NCBI RefSeq assembly: GCF_003261585.1
Contig: NZ_POVU01000002.1
Span: 248,001 to 312,000 of the forward strand
Source: Acinetobacter sp. MB5
GTDB lineage: Bacteria > Pseudomonadota > Gammaproteobacteria > Pseudomonadales > Moraxellaceae
Length of the DNA: 64,000 nucleotides
Direction: 5' to 3'
In this document: positions 19,365-28,027 of the stretch, one piece after another
Position numbering within the stretch: position 1 is the stretch's first letter
Layout: each line of letters opens with the position of its first letter
The notes under the pieces: model-generated
Database searches by the model: none
The model's input: the letters and a program-made list of their open reading frames with translations, nothing else
What the model was told of the DNA's origin: nothing
Made by a program: the position numbers and the translations under genes

Positions 19365-20153
19365 CTAGCATGGCAGAACTTGCACAATGGAGTGCATTGT
19401 CTCTAACCCACCATGTTCACGTACTCCTCGAATAGGAGCAACATCATAATAATCCCGACCGATTGCAACATAAATATGTGAGCGTGGTGTAAAGATCTGA
19501 TTACTAATATCAAAACAATACCATGTTTGATCTATATATGCTTCTGCCCAAGCATGACTGGCTAGATGTATCATATCTGGAGCGTATAAATAGCCAGAAA
19601 CATAACGTGCAGGAATTCCCAAGGCTCGGCACATCGCAATAAATATGTGACTATGATCCTGACAAACTCCACCCGACTGATGTGCCTTAAACACTTCAGC
19701 TGCGGGTGTATGTACTTCTGTTGCCTGTGGACAATACGGAATATATTCCAAAATTGCAGCGGCTAAAGCCTGCAATTCGGCACGTGTTTTCTGTTGAACA
19801 TATTCATGAGCAAATGCAGACATTTCACGGTTGCATTCAGTCATTATTGTTGGCTGCAAAAAAACACTGGGGTGAATTACATCATTAAGCATTGATGTTT
19901 CACACTTTTGATCAATCTCAACAATGCCCTGCACCATAATAGTGAGTTGCTGATAAGCATATCGCTGCGTACTGGTCACCCATAAATTATTAAAAGCATC
20001 TCGCTGGGTATCGTATGTGCCTGGAATACTTAAATCCCATGAATGTACCCGCTGATGCCCTCCACTTTGAGGAATCATCTTAATATATTGAATACTGTTT
20101 CTTGCAGCCTCACTATATTGATAATGGGTTTGATGATTAATCATTAATTTCAT
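19365..20153 (-). CDS. Transglutaminase-like cysteine peptidase family protein
   Basis: The 262-residue protein has the bacterial transglutaminase-like N-terminal beta domain (about 1-90, 'HYQYSEAARNSIQYI') and a transglutaminase core. The catalytic triad is visible: Cys164 in 'SGGVCQDHSH', His200 in 'LASHAWAEAY' and Asp215 in 'WYCFDISN'. Family members act as peptidases or amide-bond transferases. No signal peptide is seen, so it is cytoplasmic. Its start overlaps the stop of the alpha-E gene by 4 bases, so the two are translationally coupled. In this neighbourhood it probably processes a peptide made by the ATP-grasp enzyme, which is inference. Confidence 0.92.
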   Translation of the reverse strand: MKLMINHQTHYQYSEAARNSIQYIKMIPQSGGHQRVHSWDLSIPGTYDTQRDAFNNLWVTSTQRYAYQQLTIMVQGIVEIDQKCETSMLNDVIHPSVFLQPTIMTECNREMSAFAHEYVQQKTRAELQALAAAILEYIPYCPQATEVHTPAAEVFKAHQSGGVCQDHSHIFIAMCRALGIPARYVSGYLYAPDMIHLASHAWAEAYIDQTWYCFDISNQIFTPRSHIYVAIGRDYYDVAPIRGVREHGGLETMHSIVQVLPC

Positions 20154-20752
20154 GTGACTACTCCAAACATTTCCTGTAAGCGAGTATTTAATGCATGATA
20201 AGTGCCCAAATCTGGTTGCAACTTAAAATCATGCCAAGCATGAACATACTCATGCCAATCAAATTCACTCAAAGCATTTGCAAGAATATCGAGCTTTTCC
20301 ATCGTGTCTCGACTTTCTTGCTGCATACGCAATTCCTGATCGAGCTTTTCAATATATTTTCCTAGACTAAAATAGAGAAAAATATTTTGAGATTCGCTTT
20401 CAAGCACGGCTTCAATATCACTAATGGTTTGACAAATCGATCCTGCATTATCTTTTGCATATTTAAACATTGCATTCAGTTCAGCATAACTTTGACGTGA
20501 CAGCACCCCACGTAAAGCCTGAACATTGTCATAAGCAACATTAAATTGCTGGCTAAATGAATAAACCTGCTCAGGATCAAGCAAGAGTTCTGTCAGTGAT
20601 GCCGCATCATAAGCAGGTAAATACAAAGCACCTATCAGTTGCTTGGCATGTTCATCATCCTGTAATGGCAGATACTGGCACAAAAAATTAATTCGAGTTA
20701 AGTAACGCCCCAACCAGTAAATATTGTATGCATTTGAAATAAGCAATAGCAT
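20150..20752 (-). CDS. Alpha-E domain protein
   Basis: From ATG 20752 (MLLLISNAYNIYWLGRYLTR) the product is 200 residues, all helical, with the conserved N-terminal 'IYWLGRYLTR' of the alpha-E family. The start is chosen because AAGGGG lies 6 bases before it; the frame runs further upstream into the ATP-grasp gene. The domain is found almost only beside circularly permuted ATP-grasp and transglutaminase genes, and sometimes fused to the former. Its biochemical role is unknown; a scaffold or substrate-binding role is often proposed. Confidence 0.88.
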   Translation of the reverse strand: MLLLISNAYNIYWLGRYLTRINFLCQYLPLQDDEHAKQLIGALYLPAYDAASLTELLLDPEQVYSFSQQFNVAYDNVQALRGVLSRQSYAELNAMFKYAKDNAGSICQTISDIEAVLESESQNIFLYFSLGKYIEKLDQELRMQQESRDTMEKLDILANALSEFDWHEYVHAWHDFKLQPDLGTYHALNTRLQEMFGVVT

Positions 20753-20762
20753 GTTTTTCCCC

Positions 20763-22310
20763 TTATGCATCCAATGTTTCAATAACCCAAGTATCTTTGA
20801 TACCACCGCCTTGTGAAGAGTTCACAACCAAAGATCCTTCTTTCATTGCCACACGGGTCAAACCACCTGGTACGATTTCAGTTCGTTGTGGTGAACTCAA
20901 AATAAATGGACGCAAGTCGATATGACGTTCTGCCACGCCTTTATCTGTCAAAGTGGGTGCAACAGACAAATCGAGCGTTGGTTGTGCAATATATAAATGC
21001 GGATGAGTAATCACTTTCTGTTTGAATTCAGCAATTTGTTTTTCTGTTGCTTGAGGGCCAATCAACATACCATAGCCACCAGAGCCTTGCGCTTCTTTCA
21101 CCACTAGATTATGCATATTTTCAATAACATATTCTAAGTCATGACGAGAACGACACTGGTAGGTAGGCACATTTTTTAAAATCGGTTTTTCGCTCAAATA
21201 ATACTCAATCATTTTATCAACATAAGGATAAATTGATTTGTCATCTGCAACACCTGTCCCAGGCGCATTCGCAATAATCACGTTTTGTTTTAAATAGGCC
21301 GACATTAATCCAGGAACACCTAGACAACTGTCTGGACGGAAACTTAAAGGATCTAAAAATGCATCGTCTAAACGACGATAAATCACGTCAATTCGTTGTT
21401 TACCATAAACAGTTTTGGCATAAACCATATCATTTTCAACAAATAAATCCTGACCTGTCACTAAAGGCACATCCATTTCACGCGCCAAAAATGCATGTTC
21501 ATAGTAAGCACTGTTAAAACGCCCTGGTGTCAGAACCACAACAGTTGGACGATCAACCAAGGCATTTTCTTCTAAAATTGCACGTAAAAGTTGTGGATAT
21601 TGTTCAATCTCATAAAGTTTGCTTTTTTGGCACAAATCAGGCATCAATTTTTTGCTGATTTTTCGGCTTTCCAGCATGTATGACACACCTGATGGTGTTC
21701 GCAAATTATCTTCTAAAACAAAGAACTCACCCGTTCCATCTCGAATAATATCAATTCCGCTAATTTGCGAATAAATCTGACCTTTCAATTTAAAATTCAG
21801 CATTTGTGGCTGAAAGGCTTCATGACTTAATACCTGAACTTCAGGCACAATGCCACTTTTCAAAATTTCCTGACGATTGTAAATATCATCCAGAAAATGG
21901 TTGAGTGCATCGACACGCTGTGCACATCCTGTAGAAATCTTGTCCCACTGTTTTTTTGCAATTACACGAGGAATTAAATCATAAGGAATGGTTCGTTCTG
22001 TTCCTTCAGCATCTCCATATACGGTAAAGGTAATTCCATGATAAAGAAAGAATTCTTTGGCTTCTTTATTGAGAATTTTCAGTTCTGCTAGACTTCGTTC
22101 AAATAACCATTTTTCAATATTGCGACAAGCTTCTGCCGACATGTGTTGATCATCCAGCATTTCATTAAAGAACTTCGAGTGAAGTTGCTGAAATAAATTT
22201 TTATCCTGCTGGCTTTTAGGCTGAACATGCTGTGGTTCTAAGTGACTATATCCTGTAGCTGTAACAACGTTATCAATCATATTTAAAGGTTCTTTATTAT
22301 CTTTTAGCAT
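20763..22310 (-). CDS. Circularly permuted ATP-grasp type 2 protein (DUF404/DUF407)
   Basis: The 515-residue protein is a circularly permuted ATP-grasp ligase. Family hallmarks are 'GITFTVYGDAEGTERTIPYD' near residue 90, 'LEDNLRTPSGVSYMLE', 'VYRRLDDAFLDP' and 'GSGGYGMLIGP'. Such enzymes are predicted to join amino groups to carboxylates, making a peptide or modified amino acid. It is the first gene of the Anbu-associated operon: GAGAGG precedes ATG 22310 and the alpha-E start lies 10 bases after its stop. The likely substrate is unknown. A WYL-type regulator is divergent from it. Confidence 0.92.
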   Translation of the reverse strand: MLKDNKEPLNMIDNVVTATGYSHLEPQHVQPKSQQDKNLFQQLHSKFFNEMLDDQHMSAEACRNIEKWLFERSLAELKILNKEAKEFFLYHGITFTVYGDAEGTERTIPYDLIPRVIAKKQWDKISTGCAQRVDALNHFLDDIYNRQEILKSGIVPEVQVLSHEAFQPQMLNFKLKGQIYSQISGIDIIRDGTGEFFVLEDNLRTPSGVSYMLESRKISKKLMPDLCQKSKLYEIEQYPQLLRAILEENALVDRPTVVVLTPGRFNSAYYEHAFLAREMDVPLVTGQDLFVENDMVYAKTVYGKQRIDVIYRRLDDAFLDPLSFRPDSCLGVPGLMSAYLKQNVIIANAPGTGVADDKSIYPYVDKMIEYYLSEKPILKNVPTYQCRSRHDLEYVIENMHNLVVKEAQGSGGYGMLIGPQATEKQIAEFKQKVITHPHLYIAQPTLDLSVAPTLTDKGVAERHIDLRPFILSSPQRTEIVPGGLTRVAMKEGSLVVNSSQGGGIKDTWVIETLDA

Positions 22311-22536
22311 ATCAACCTCTCATCTTTATTAAGGCTTGTCTTTTGATTAGCAAAATTGATGCCATAGCACCCTAGCATTTTTTACTTCAGTTTTTTGTCT
22401 TGCTCGATATTTATTATTGATATCTCATCTACAAAAGACTAGTGTATAGAGAACTTTTTCGTTTCGAGTTGTTTGAAATCCTCTCGACTTCAACACTTCT
22501 CATTCATTTAACTTTATCAGTATCTTATATCATCTC
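22311..22536. promoter_or_regulatory. Divergent promoter region, ATP-grasp operon and WYL regulator
   Basis: The 226-base AT-rich spacer must hold the promoters of the four-gene Anbu-type operon and of the WYL regulator. I see no clear long inverted repeat. A site for the regulator is expected here but not identified. Confidence 0.4.
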
Positions 22537-23526
22537 ATGTCCACACAAGAAAAAGAAACCTCCAACAGCCTGCATCGGCAATGGCAAATTTTATCGTGCC
22601 TGACCACAGGAAAATGGACAGGTACCCGTCAGCTACAAGAGACTTTGCAACGCGAAGGTATCGATATTAGTTTACGCACTATTCAACGTGACCTAAACCA
22701 ACTCGCTCTACGCTTTCCCATTGAAAGTAATAGAGAAGTTCCTCAAGGTTGGCGTTGGCGATCTGATGCCCCGATTCAAAGTTTACCGCATATGACCAGC
22801 TCTCAAGCAGTCACTTTTATGATGGTTGAAGAACATCTTAAACACCTACTTCCACCGAGTTTAATTAATGAAATGATGCCTTGGTTTGATTTGGCTCGAC
22901 GTAGCTTATCTAGCCAAAACAACGTGCGCCAATGGATTAATCGGGTGCGAATTGTGCCCGCAAGTCAACCCCTCATTCCACCAACCATTGATCAGCTAGC
23001 ACAACAAGTGATCTATGAAGGTCTTTTGCAAGATAAACAAATTGAATGTGTGTATGAAGGACGTGAGCGTAAAGAAAAGAATTACTTGCTCAATCCATTA
23101 GGGCTGGTACAAAAGGGTGCAATTATCTACCTAATCTGTACTCGCCATGATCGTCAGGATATTCAAACCTTTGCTTTGCACCGTTTTAAGTCCGCAAACT
23201 TATCTGCAAATCGTGCAATGCACCCTGTTGATTTTAATATCGATCAATATATTGAATCGGGTGCTTTAGGGTTTCGAATCGACACGCATAAACCAACCGA
23301 AATGGTGCAACTACAACTCACCATGTTAGAAGCAGACGCAAAAACTTTTTATGAGTCTCAACTCAGTCGAGATCAAACTATTCAGCGCGTAGATAATGAA
23401 CAGGTCTTAATTCAAGCTACTGTTCCATTAACATCGCAGTTGGTTTGGTGGTTAAGAAGTTTCGGGCAGAAAATTCGTCATATTGAACCTGCCCAAGTTG
23501 CGACATATGTTAATGAGGCAATTTAG
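22537..23526 (+). CDS. WYL-domain transcriptional regulator (HTH_11/YafY type)
   Basis: The 329-residue protein has an N-terminal winged helix at about 12-75 ('RQWQILSCLTTG', 'LQETLQREGIDISLRTIQRDLNQL') and a WYL domain at about 160-225 ('IECVYEGRERKEKNYLLNPLGLV', 'AIIYLICTRH'), followed by a WCX-like C-terminal part. The WYL triplet reads IYL here, a common variation. It is divergent from the ATP-grasp/Anbu operon, so it may regulate that operon; WYL domains bind nucleic acids or small ligands. Its 3' end overlaps the convergent next gene by 17 bases. Confidence 0.85.
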   Translation: MSTQEKETSNSLHRQWQILSCLTTGKWTGTRQLQETLQREGIDISLRTIQRDLNQLALRFPIESNREVPQGWRWRSDAPIQSLPHMTSSQAVTFMMVEEHLKHLLPPSLINEMMPWFDLARRSLSSQNNVRQWINRVRIVPASQPLIPPTIDQLAQQVIYEGLLQDKQIECVYEGRERKEKNYLLNPLGLVQKGAIIYLICTRHDRQDIQTFALHRFKSANLSANRAMHPVDFNIDQYIESGALGFRIDTHKPTEMVQLQLTMLEADAKTFYESQLSRDQTIQRVDNEQVLIQATVPLTSQLVWWLRSFGQKIRHIEPAQVATYVNEAI

Positions 23527-24013
23527 ACACTTCATCGACCTCTATAAATGCATAGCGCTGAAATGTCAGTTGATTCAATTGGGCTGAAATCGGCGTTTGT
23601 AAAAATTCGTCCAGAGTTTTCTTCACGACTGCTTCAACGTCATCACCTTTTTGCAATGTTCCTTCACCTACGTCCTCATGTACCTCGCCATCTACAACCA
23701 TATAACGACGTTGTAATTCACCTTGATGATATTGTTCAAAGAAATAGCTATTGGCTAGAGAAAATAAAACAAACTGAACAATGTCATCTTTAACCTCGGA
23801 CACATCATAAGACTGTCCCGCATGGTAAATAATCAGACAAGCAACTTCATTACTATACACAGCTATAGTATTTTCATCGTGTTCTAAATCTGTGGCTTCC
23901 GCGAAGCTGATATCCCCCAAATATTCAAGAGGAGTTCCAAACAATTTTTCCAAATTGTCCTGAGATGAAATAGCTTTCTTGACTATACAACCCGAAATGT
24001 TCAGCTTCTTCAT
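23510..24013 (-). CDS. Hypothetical protein, acidic
   Basis: From ATG 24013 (MKKLNISGC) the product is 167 residues; the frame extends 15 codons upstream but GGTGATGC sits before this ATG. It is acidic and soluble with no signal peptide or membrane segment, and has stretches such as 'DISFAEATDLEHDENTIAVYSNEVACLIIYH'. I do not recognise the family. It converges on the WYL regulator with a 17-base overlap of stop regions. Function unknown. Confidence 0.65.
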   Translation of the reverse strand: MKKLNISGCIVKKAISSQDNLEKLFGTPLEYLGDISFAEATDLEHDENTIAVYSNEVACLIIYHAGQSYDVSEVKDDIVQFVLFSLANSYFFEQYHQGELQRRYMVVDGEVHEDVGEGTLQKGDDVEAVVKKTLDEFLQTPISAQLNQLTFQRYAFIEVDEVSKLPH

Positions 24014-24095
24014 AATAGCATCACCTATATTTTTTTTATTCAGCCATGCTATGAGCATACTTGATTTTTAAATATATCACTATCTTAGCAGATGA

Positions 24096-24407
24096 TTAAA
24101 GTGGACTTATGACGGAGACAATATGCTGAAACACATAAGGATCTGATAACAATTCAAATCTTTCATCATCTGGATATGTAACCGCGATATGATAATTTTC
24201 ACCAGCAAAGGCTTTAATAGCGGATAAATCTTTCCAATAGGTTGCTAAGAAAAAATGCTCCCATTTGCCCTGAGACTCTCGACGAACATAAGCACCTAAA
24301 TTTCCCGCAATACTTTCAGAATGCAACACACCTGTTTGTTGTAAATGCTCGGAAAATCCATCTGCATGTTGTCGTGGTACACATCCATGCCATGTTCTTA
24401 CGATCAT
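24096..24407 (-). CDS. Antibiotic biosynthesis monooxygenase (ABM) superfamily protein
   Basis: The 103-residue protein fits the dimeric alpha+beta barrel ABM fold: 'MIVRTWHGCVPRQHADGFSEHL' at the start, 'RRESQGKWEHFFLATYWKDLSAIKAFAGENY' in the middle and 'YPDDERFELLSDPYV' near the end. Members include quinone monooxygenases, haem-degrading enzymes and proteins of unknown role; the sequence does not pick one. It stands alone with 80 bases to the gene downstream. Confidence 0.75.
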   Translation of the reverse strand: MIVRTWHGCVPRQHADGFSEHLQQTGVLHSESIAGNLGAYVRRESQGKWEHFFLATYWKDLSAIKAFAGENYHIAVTYPDDERFELLSDPYVFQHIVSVISPL

Positions 24408-24761
24408 TTTGACTCCAGTCTATGTGTAAAACATACAGTATAAAGGGATTTATGTTTTTAGATAGAGTGAATAAAAAATAAGCCTATTATTCATCACTGA
24501 TAATAGGCTAATCTGATCTGAACGCTATTTTTATTATGATCTGTTATTTTTATTTAGGAAGAACAACACTCATCTGATCAGTTTAAGCATGCCAATTCAC
24601 CACGGTTATATCGAATATGCTTGAAGGTCATGGCTTTTTCTCATTGTTGATGTGATGTATTCACTATATGAAGATTTTCACTGTCTGAGAAATAAATAGA
24701 TTGCATGAGCTTTTAAATAAAAATGCTTAATTTATTTTCTACTAAGCTTTTGAACCAACAT
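24408..24761. other. Gene-free 350-base spacer between ABM gene and mnmG
   Basis: No convincing open frame is present. The spacer holds a perfect 10-bp hairpin at 24481-24509 with a T-rich run on the minus strand, listed separately. The 250 bases between it and the mnmG terminator could carry a minus-strand small RNA, but I found no convincing promoter. Confidence 0.4.
24470..24509 (-). terminator. Terminator-like hairpin on the minus strand with no known gene in front
   Basis: AGCCTATTAT and ATAATAGGCT pair perfectly across a 9-base loop. Read on the minus strand the stem is followed by TATTTTTTATT. The nearest upstream minus gene, mnmG, already has its own terminator at 24762-24791. Confidence 0.5.
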
Positions 24762-24791
24762 AAAAAAGCCCGATACAATGATCGGGCTTTT
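24762..24791 (-). terminator. Rho-independent terminator of mnmG
   Basis: AAAAGCCCGAT and ATCGGGCTTTT pair around a 6-base loop, with a T run on the minus strand, 17 bases after the mnmG stop. Confidence 0.9.
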
Positions 24792-24807
24792 CATTTCTAA
24801 ATTTGAG

Positions 24808-26688
24808 TTAAGCTGATTTACGCATCGCATTGTTTTTACGAATTGTAATCATGATCAACTGAACTGCCGCAGGTGTCACACCTGGAATACGGCTCGCTTG
24901 TGCCAAAGTTTCTGGGCGAACTGTTTTCAATTTTTGTGTAATTTCACGAGATAAACCTGAAACCACGTCATAGTCAAAATCTGCTGGGATTTTGGTTTCT
25001 TCAAGACGTTTTAACTGTGCGACATCTTCATGCTGACGGTTGATATAACCTTCATATTTCACAGCAATTTCAATTTGTTCACCGACTTGTTGCGATACTT
25101 CAGAACCTGTTAATTCTGCAATTTGCTCAAAGCTGATATTCGGGCGTTTTAACAGATCAATTGCGCTACATTCTTTGCTGAGATCTGCACCTGTCATTTC
25201 AACGAATTTTTTACCCATCGGGTTATTTGGTGCAGCCCACAAGTGTTGTAAACGTGAGGTTTCTTGCTCAACTGCTTCCATTTTTTCACAGTAAGCTGCC
25301 CAACGTGTATCATCCACCAAACCAAGCTCACGACCAATTGTAGTTAAACGTTGATCTGCATTGTCTTCACGCAGCATTAAGCGATATTCGGCACGTGATG
25401 TGAACATACGGTACGGTTCTTTTGTCCCTAGCGTAATCAAATCGTCGACCAACACACCCATGTAAGCTTGATCACGTTTTGGTGTCCATTCTTCTTGTTC
25501 CCACGCACGACGTGCAGCGTTTAATCCCGCAAGTAAACCTTGTGCACCTGCTTCTTCATAACCTGTTGTACCGTTGATTTGACCTGCAAAATACAAACCA
25601 TTAATCGCTTTGGTTTCAAGGGTAAATTTCAGACCTTGCGGGTTGAAGTAGTCATATTCAATCGCATAACCAGGACGTAAAATGTGTGCATTCTCCATCC
25701 CGCGAATTGAACGAACCAACTCAAATTGCACATCAAACGGTAAAGAAGTTGAAATACCATTTGGATAAAGCTCATGTGTATCCAAACCTTCAGGCTCCAA
25801 GAACACCTGATGTGAATCTTTATCAGCAAAACGATGGATTTTATCTTCAATCGATGGGCAATAACGTGGGCCAACCCCTTCAATTACGCCTGTATACATT
25901 GGCGAACGGTCTAAACCGCCACGAATAATGTCATGGGTTTTTTCATTGGTATGCGTAATATAGCAATTGACTTGTTCTGGGTGCATCGACACATCACCCA
26001 TAAATGACATCACTGGTGATGGAAAATCACCTGGTTGTGGTGTCATTACAGAGAAATCAACAGAACGTGCATCAATACGTGGTGGCGTACCTGTTTTTAA
26101 ACGACCAACTGGCAATTTAAGTTCACGTAAACGGTGTGCTAAAGCAATTGATGGTGGATCACCTGCACGACCACCGCTCGATTTTTCCAATCCAACATGA
26201 ATGACACCGCCCAAGAATGTTCCTGTGGTGAGTACAACCGTTTTTGCATCAAAACGGATACCCATTTGAGTCACTACACCTTTAACGGTATCACCATCAA
26301 CAATCAAGTCATCCGCAGCTTGCTGGAAAATGTCCAAATTGGCTTGGTTTTCCAAGGTTTCACGAATCGCTGCTTTATAACGAACACGGTCAGCCTGCGC
26401 ACGTGTCGCACGAACCGCTGCACCTTTGCGTGAATTCAAGATACGGAACTGAATGCCACCCTTATCCGCAGCAAGCGCCATTGCACCACCGAGTGCATCA
26501 ATTTCGCGCACTAAATGAGACTTACCAATCCCACCAATAGCAGGGTTACAGCTCATCTGCCCTAAAGTCTCAATATTATGAGTTAATAGTAATGTCTGTC
26601 GGCCCATACGCGCAGCCGCAAGCGCAGCCTCTGTACCAGCATGACCACCACCAATAACGATGACATCGTAAACTTTAGGATAATGCAT
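24808..26688 (-). CDS. mnmG: tRNA uridine 5-carboxymethylaminomethyl modification enzyme MnmG (GidA)
   Basis: MnmG, with MnmE, installs the carboxymethylaminomethyl group on the wobble uridine of several tRNAs, using FAD and folate. The 626-residue protein starts '[21 protein letters not shown]' (FAD fold), has '[24 protein letters not shown]', the catalytic-Cys region 'GTPPRID', a second Cys region '[10 protein letters not shown]', and the C-terminal MnmE-binding helices ending '[16 protein letters not shown]'. Length and motifs match the family. It is a single gene with its own terminator. Confidence 0.98.
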   Translation of the reverse strand: MHYPKVYDVIVIGGGHAGTEAALAAARMGRQTLLLTHNIETLGQMSCNPAIGGIGKSHLVREIDALGGAMALAADKGGIQFRILNSRKGAAVRATRAQADRVRYKAAIRETLENQANLDIFQQAADDLIVDGDTVKGVVTQMGIRFDAKTVVLTTGTFLGGVIHVGLEKSSGGRAGDPPSIALAHRLRELKLPVGRLKTGTPPRIDARSVDFSVMTPQPGDFPSPVMSFMGDVSMHPEQVNCYITHTNEKTHDIIRGGLDRSPMYTGVIEGVGPRYCPSIEDKIHRFADKDSHQVFLEPEGLDTHELYPNGISTSLPFDVQFELVRSIRGMENAHILRPGYAIEYDYFNPQGLKFTLETKAINGLYFAGQINGTTGYEEAGAQGLLAGLNAARRAWEQEEWTPKRDQAYMGVLVDDLITLGTKEPYRMFTSRAEYRLMLREDNADQRLTTIGRELGLVDDTRWAAYCEKMEAVEQETSRLQHLWAAPNNPMGKKFVEMTGADLSKECSAIDLLKRPNISFEQIAELTGSEVSQQVGEQIEIAVKYEGYINRQHEDVAQLKRLEETKIPADFDYDVVSGLSREITQKLKTVRPETLAQASRIPGVTPAAVQLIMITIRKNNAMRKSA

Positions 26689-26946
26689 AATTAATCTTGT
26701 GTCGGAACTAAAAAAAGACGAAATATTATAGCAAAGAATGGTGCAAAAATATCAAAAACTTGCACTTTCACAGATAACCTTGATGAGATATAGCAATAGT
26801 TATACACAACTCATAAATACATCGCAGATCTTGCAAAAATGTTCACAAACATACGCATCTTGTTACTAAATAAACAAGGACATTTTTTGATTATTTTTTA
26901 TACTAAAAAGGCAGCTTTACAACAATACAAAAAGGCAGATTATCAC

Positions 26947-27300
26947 ATGAACAAAAATATCATCGCAACTGCAATTTGTTTAGGTTTGTCATTCGGTTGT
27001 GCGTCACTCGCTCAAGCAAATGACAAAGTTGATAAAATGTACAATAGCAAAATGATTCAACAGGTTTGTAAAGGCAAGCATGTTGGAGATGCTGTTTCAT
27101 TTGCGTCAAGAGGAGTTCTTTGGAACGGAACCTGTCAAACTCAATTCATTCCAATGCATCCCAAAATGATCCAAGGCAATGAAAACGAATTGTATGACAC
27201 CTGTCAAAATGACCCTCATGCAAAAATGGCAACAATTAATGGCCAAGAAATGAAAGGAAAATGTGCTCTCGCATTTACTCCTCCTCGTCCAATGCAATAA
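26947..27300 (+). CDS. Small secreted Cys-containing protein, unknown function
   Basis: From ATG 26947 (MNKNIIATAICLGLSFGCASLAQA) the product is 117 residues with a signal peptide probably cleaved after 'LAQA'; a signal-internal Cys in 'FGCAS' is a weaker lipobox alternative. The mature part has four Cys ('QVCKGK', 'GTCQTQF', 'DTCQND', 'GKCALAF'), likely two disulfides in the periplasm. The frame runs 36 codons further upstream but those residues are not signal-like. I do not recognise the family. Confidence 0.75.
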   Translation: MNKNIIATAICLGLSFGCASLAQANDKVDKMYNSKMIQQVCKGKHVGDAVSFASRGVLWNGTCQTQFIPMHPKMIQGNENELYDTCQNDPHAKMATINGQEMKGKCALAFTPPRPMQ

Positions 27301-27329
27301 AACTCGCTTTTTACAAGCCCATCCTCCAA

Positions 27330-27357
27330 CGATCAAGATCTCATCTTGATCGTTTTT
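27330..27357 (+). terminator. Rho-independent terminator
   Basis: CGATCAAGAT and ATCTTGATCG form a 10-bp stem with loop CTC and a five-T tail, 30 bases after the small secreted gene. Confidence 0.85.
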
Positions 27358-27835
27358 GAGTAGAATATAATTTATTCATTATATTTTTTTCAGCTCATCA
27401 TTATCTTTACAAGTAATTTAAATAAAACTTAAAAATAACCACTACTCCGTCGTAGTTATATTCCACTCACCTAGCAACAAGTGGAAAAACTATTAAGCAT
27501 GATTAATATATTACTTAATTATTACAATACTTTTGGCAAGATTTATGCATAAAATAATATACGAATAAAATATTTTAAATATTAATCCCTATTAAATTAA
27601 TCAAGTTTAAAATCATATTACCAACCATTTTACTCATATTTAAAGATCACAAAACACAACCAAATTAGTCAGGATTTTTAGTTTAAAAATCGCTCACAAT
27701 CCAAATATAATAAATTTCAAATATATGATTTTATTTATTATTTTTTTACCAAACGAATAAATGTTTTTTATTGTTTCTTTTTTATTTTTTTTATTCAATA
27801 ATAGCATTAACAGATATTTCAATAGGCTTATTAAT
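27358..27835. other. Very AT-rich upstream region of the cytochrome bd operon
   Basis: About 480 bases with no convincing gene; open frames here on both strands are low-complexity. Two small hairpins lie near its start: ACTAC/GTAGT at 27441-27456 and TTCCACT/AGTGGAA at 27461-27486. The promoter of cydPABX-ybgE should be here. I looked for an FNR/ANR box (TTGAT-N4-ATCAA) and found no good match. Confidence 0.5.
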
Positions 27836-28027
27836 ATGAGCTTAGAGACTAAAAAATCCGATAAAAGATTAGTTAAAGAAATTATCATTATTCTGATAAT
27901 TAAAGTAACTATTCTCATGTTAATCAAAAATATTTGGTTTAATTCTCCAACTTTTCCTAAAAACTTTGACAATCAAGTTGCCGAGCGAATCGCTGGCACT
28001 CCATACCCAATTAAGGAGACACGTTGA
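27836..28027 (+). CDS. cydP: Cytochrome bd oxidase putative small subunit CydP
   Basis: From ATG 27836 the product is 63 residues with one membrane helix ('[21 protein letters not shown]') after a charged N terminus 'DKRLVKE', then a short tail with '[11 protein letters not shown]'. This pattern and its place directly before cydA fit the CydP small-subunit family described for proteobacterial bd oxidases. The longer frame from 27761 adds low-complexity Phe/Asn residues and is unlikely. The TGA stop shares one base with the cydA ATG, so the genes are coupled. Family call is moderately sure; function is by association. Confidence 0.75.
   Translation: MSLETKKSDKRLVKEIIIILIIKVTILMLIKNIWFNSPTFPKNFDNQVAERIAGTPYPIKETR

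Noticed and set aside
27694..27972. 92-codon minus-strand frame opposite cydP and its upstream region
   Set aside because: Its translation is a low-complexity Ile/Leu/Lys run caused by AT-rich DNA, whereas the plus-strand frame has the CydP pattern and couples to cydA.
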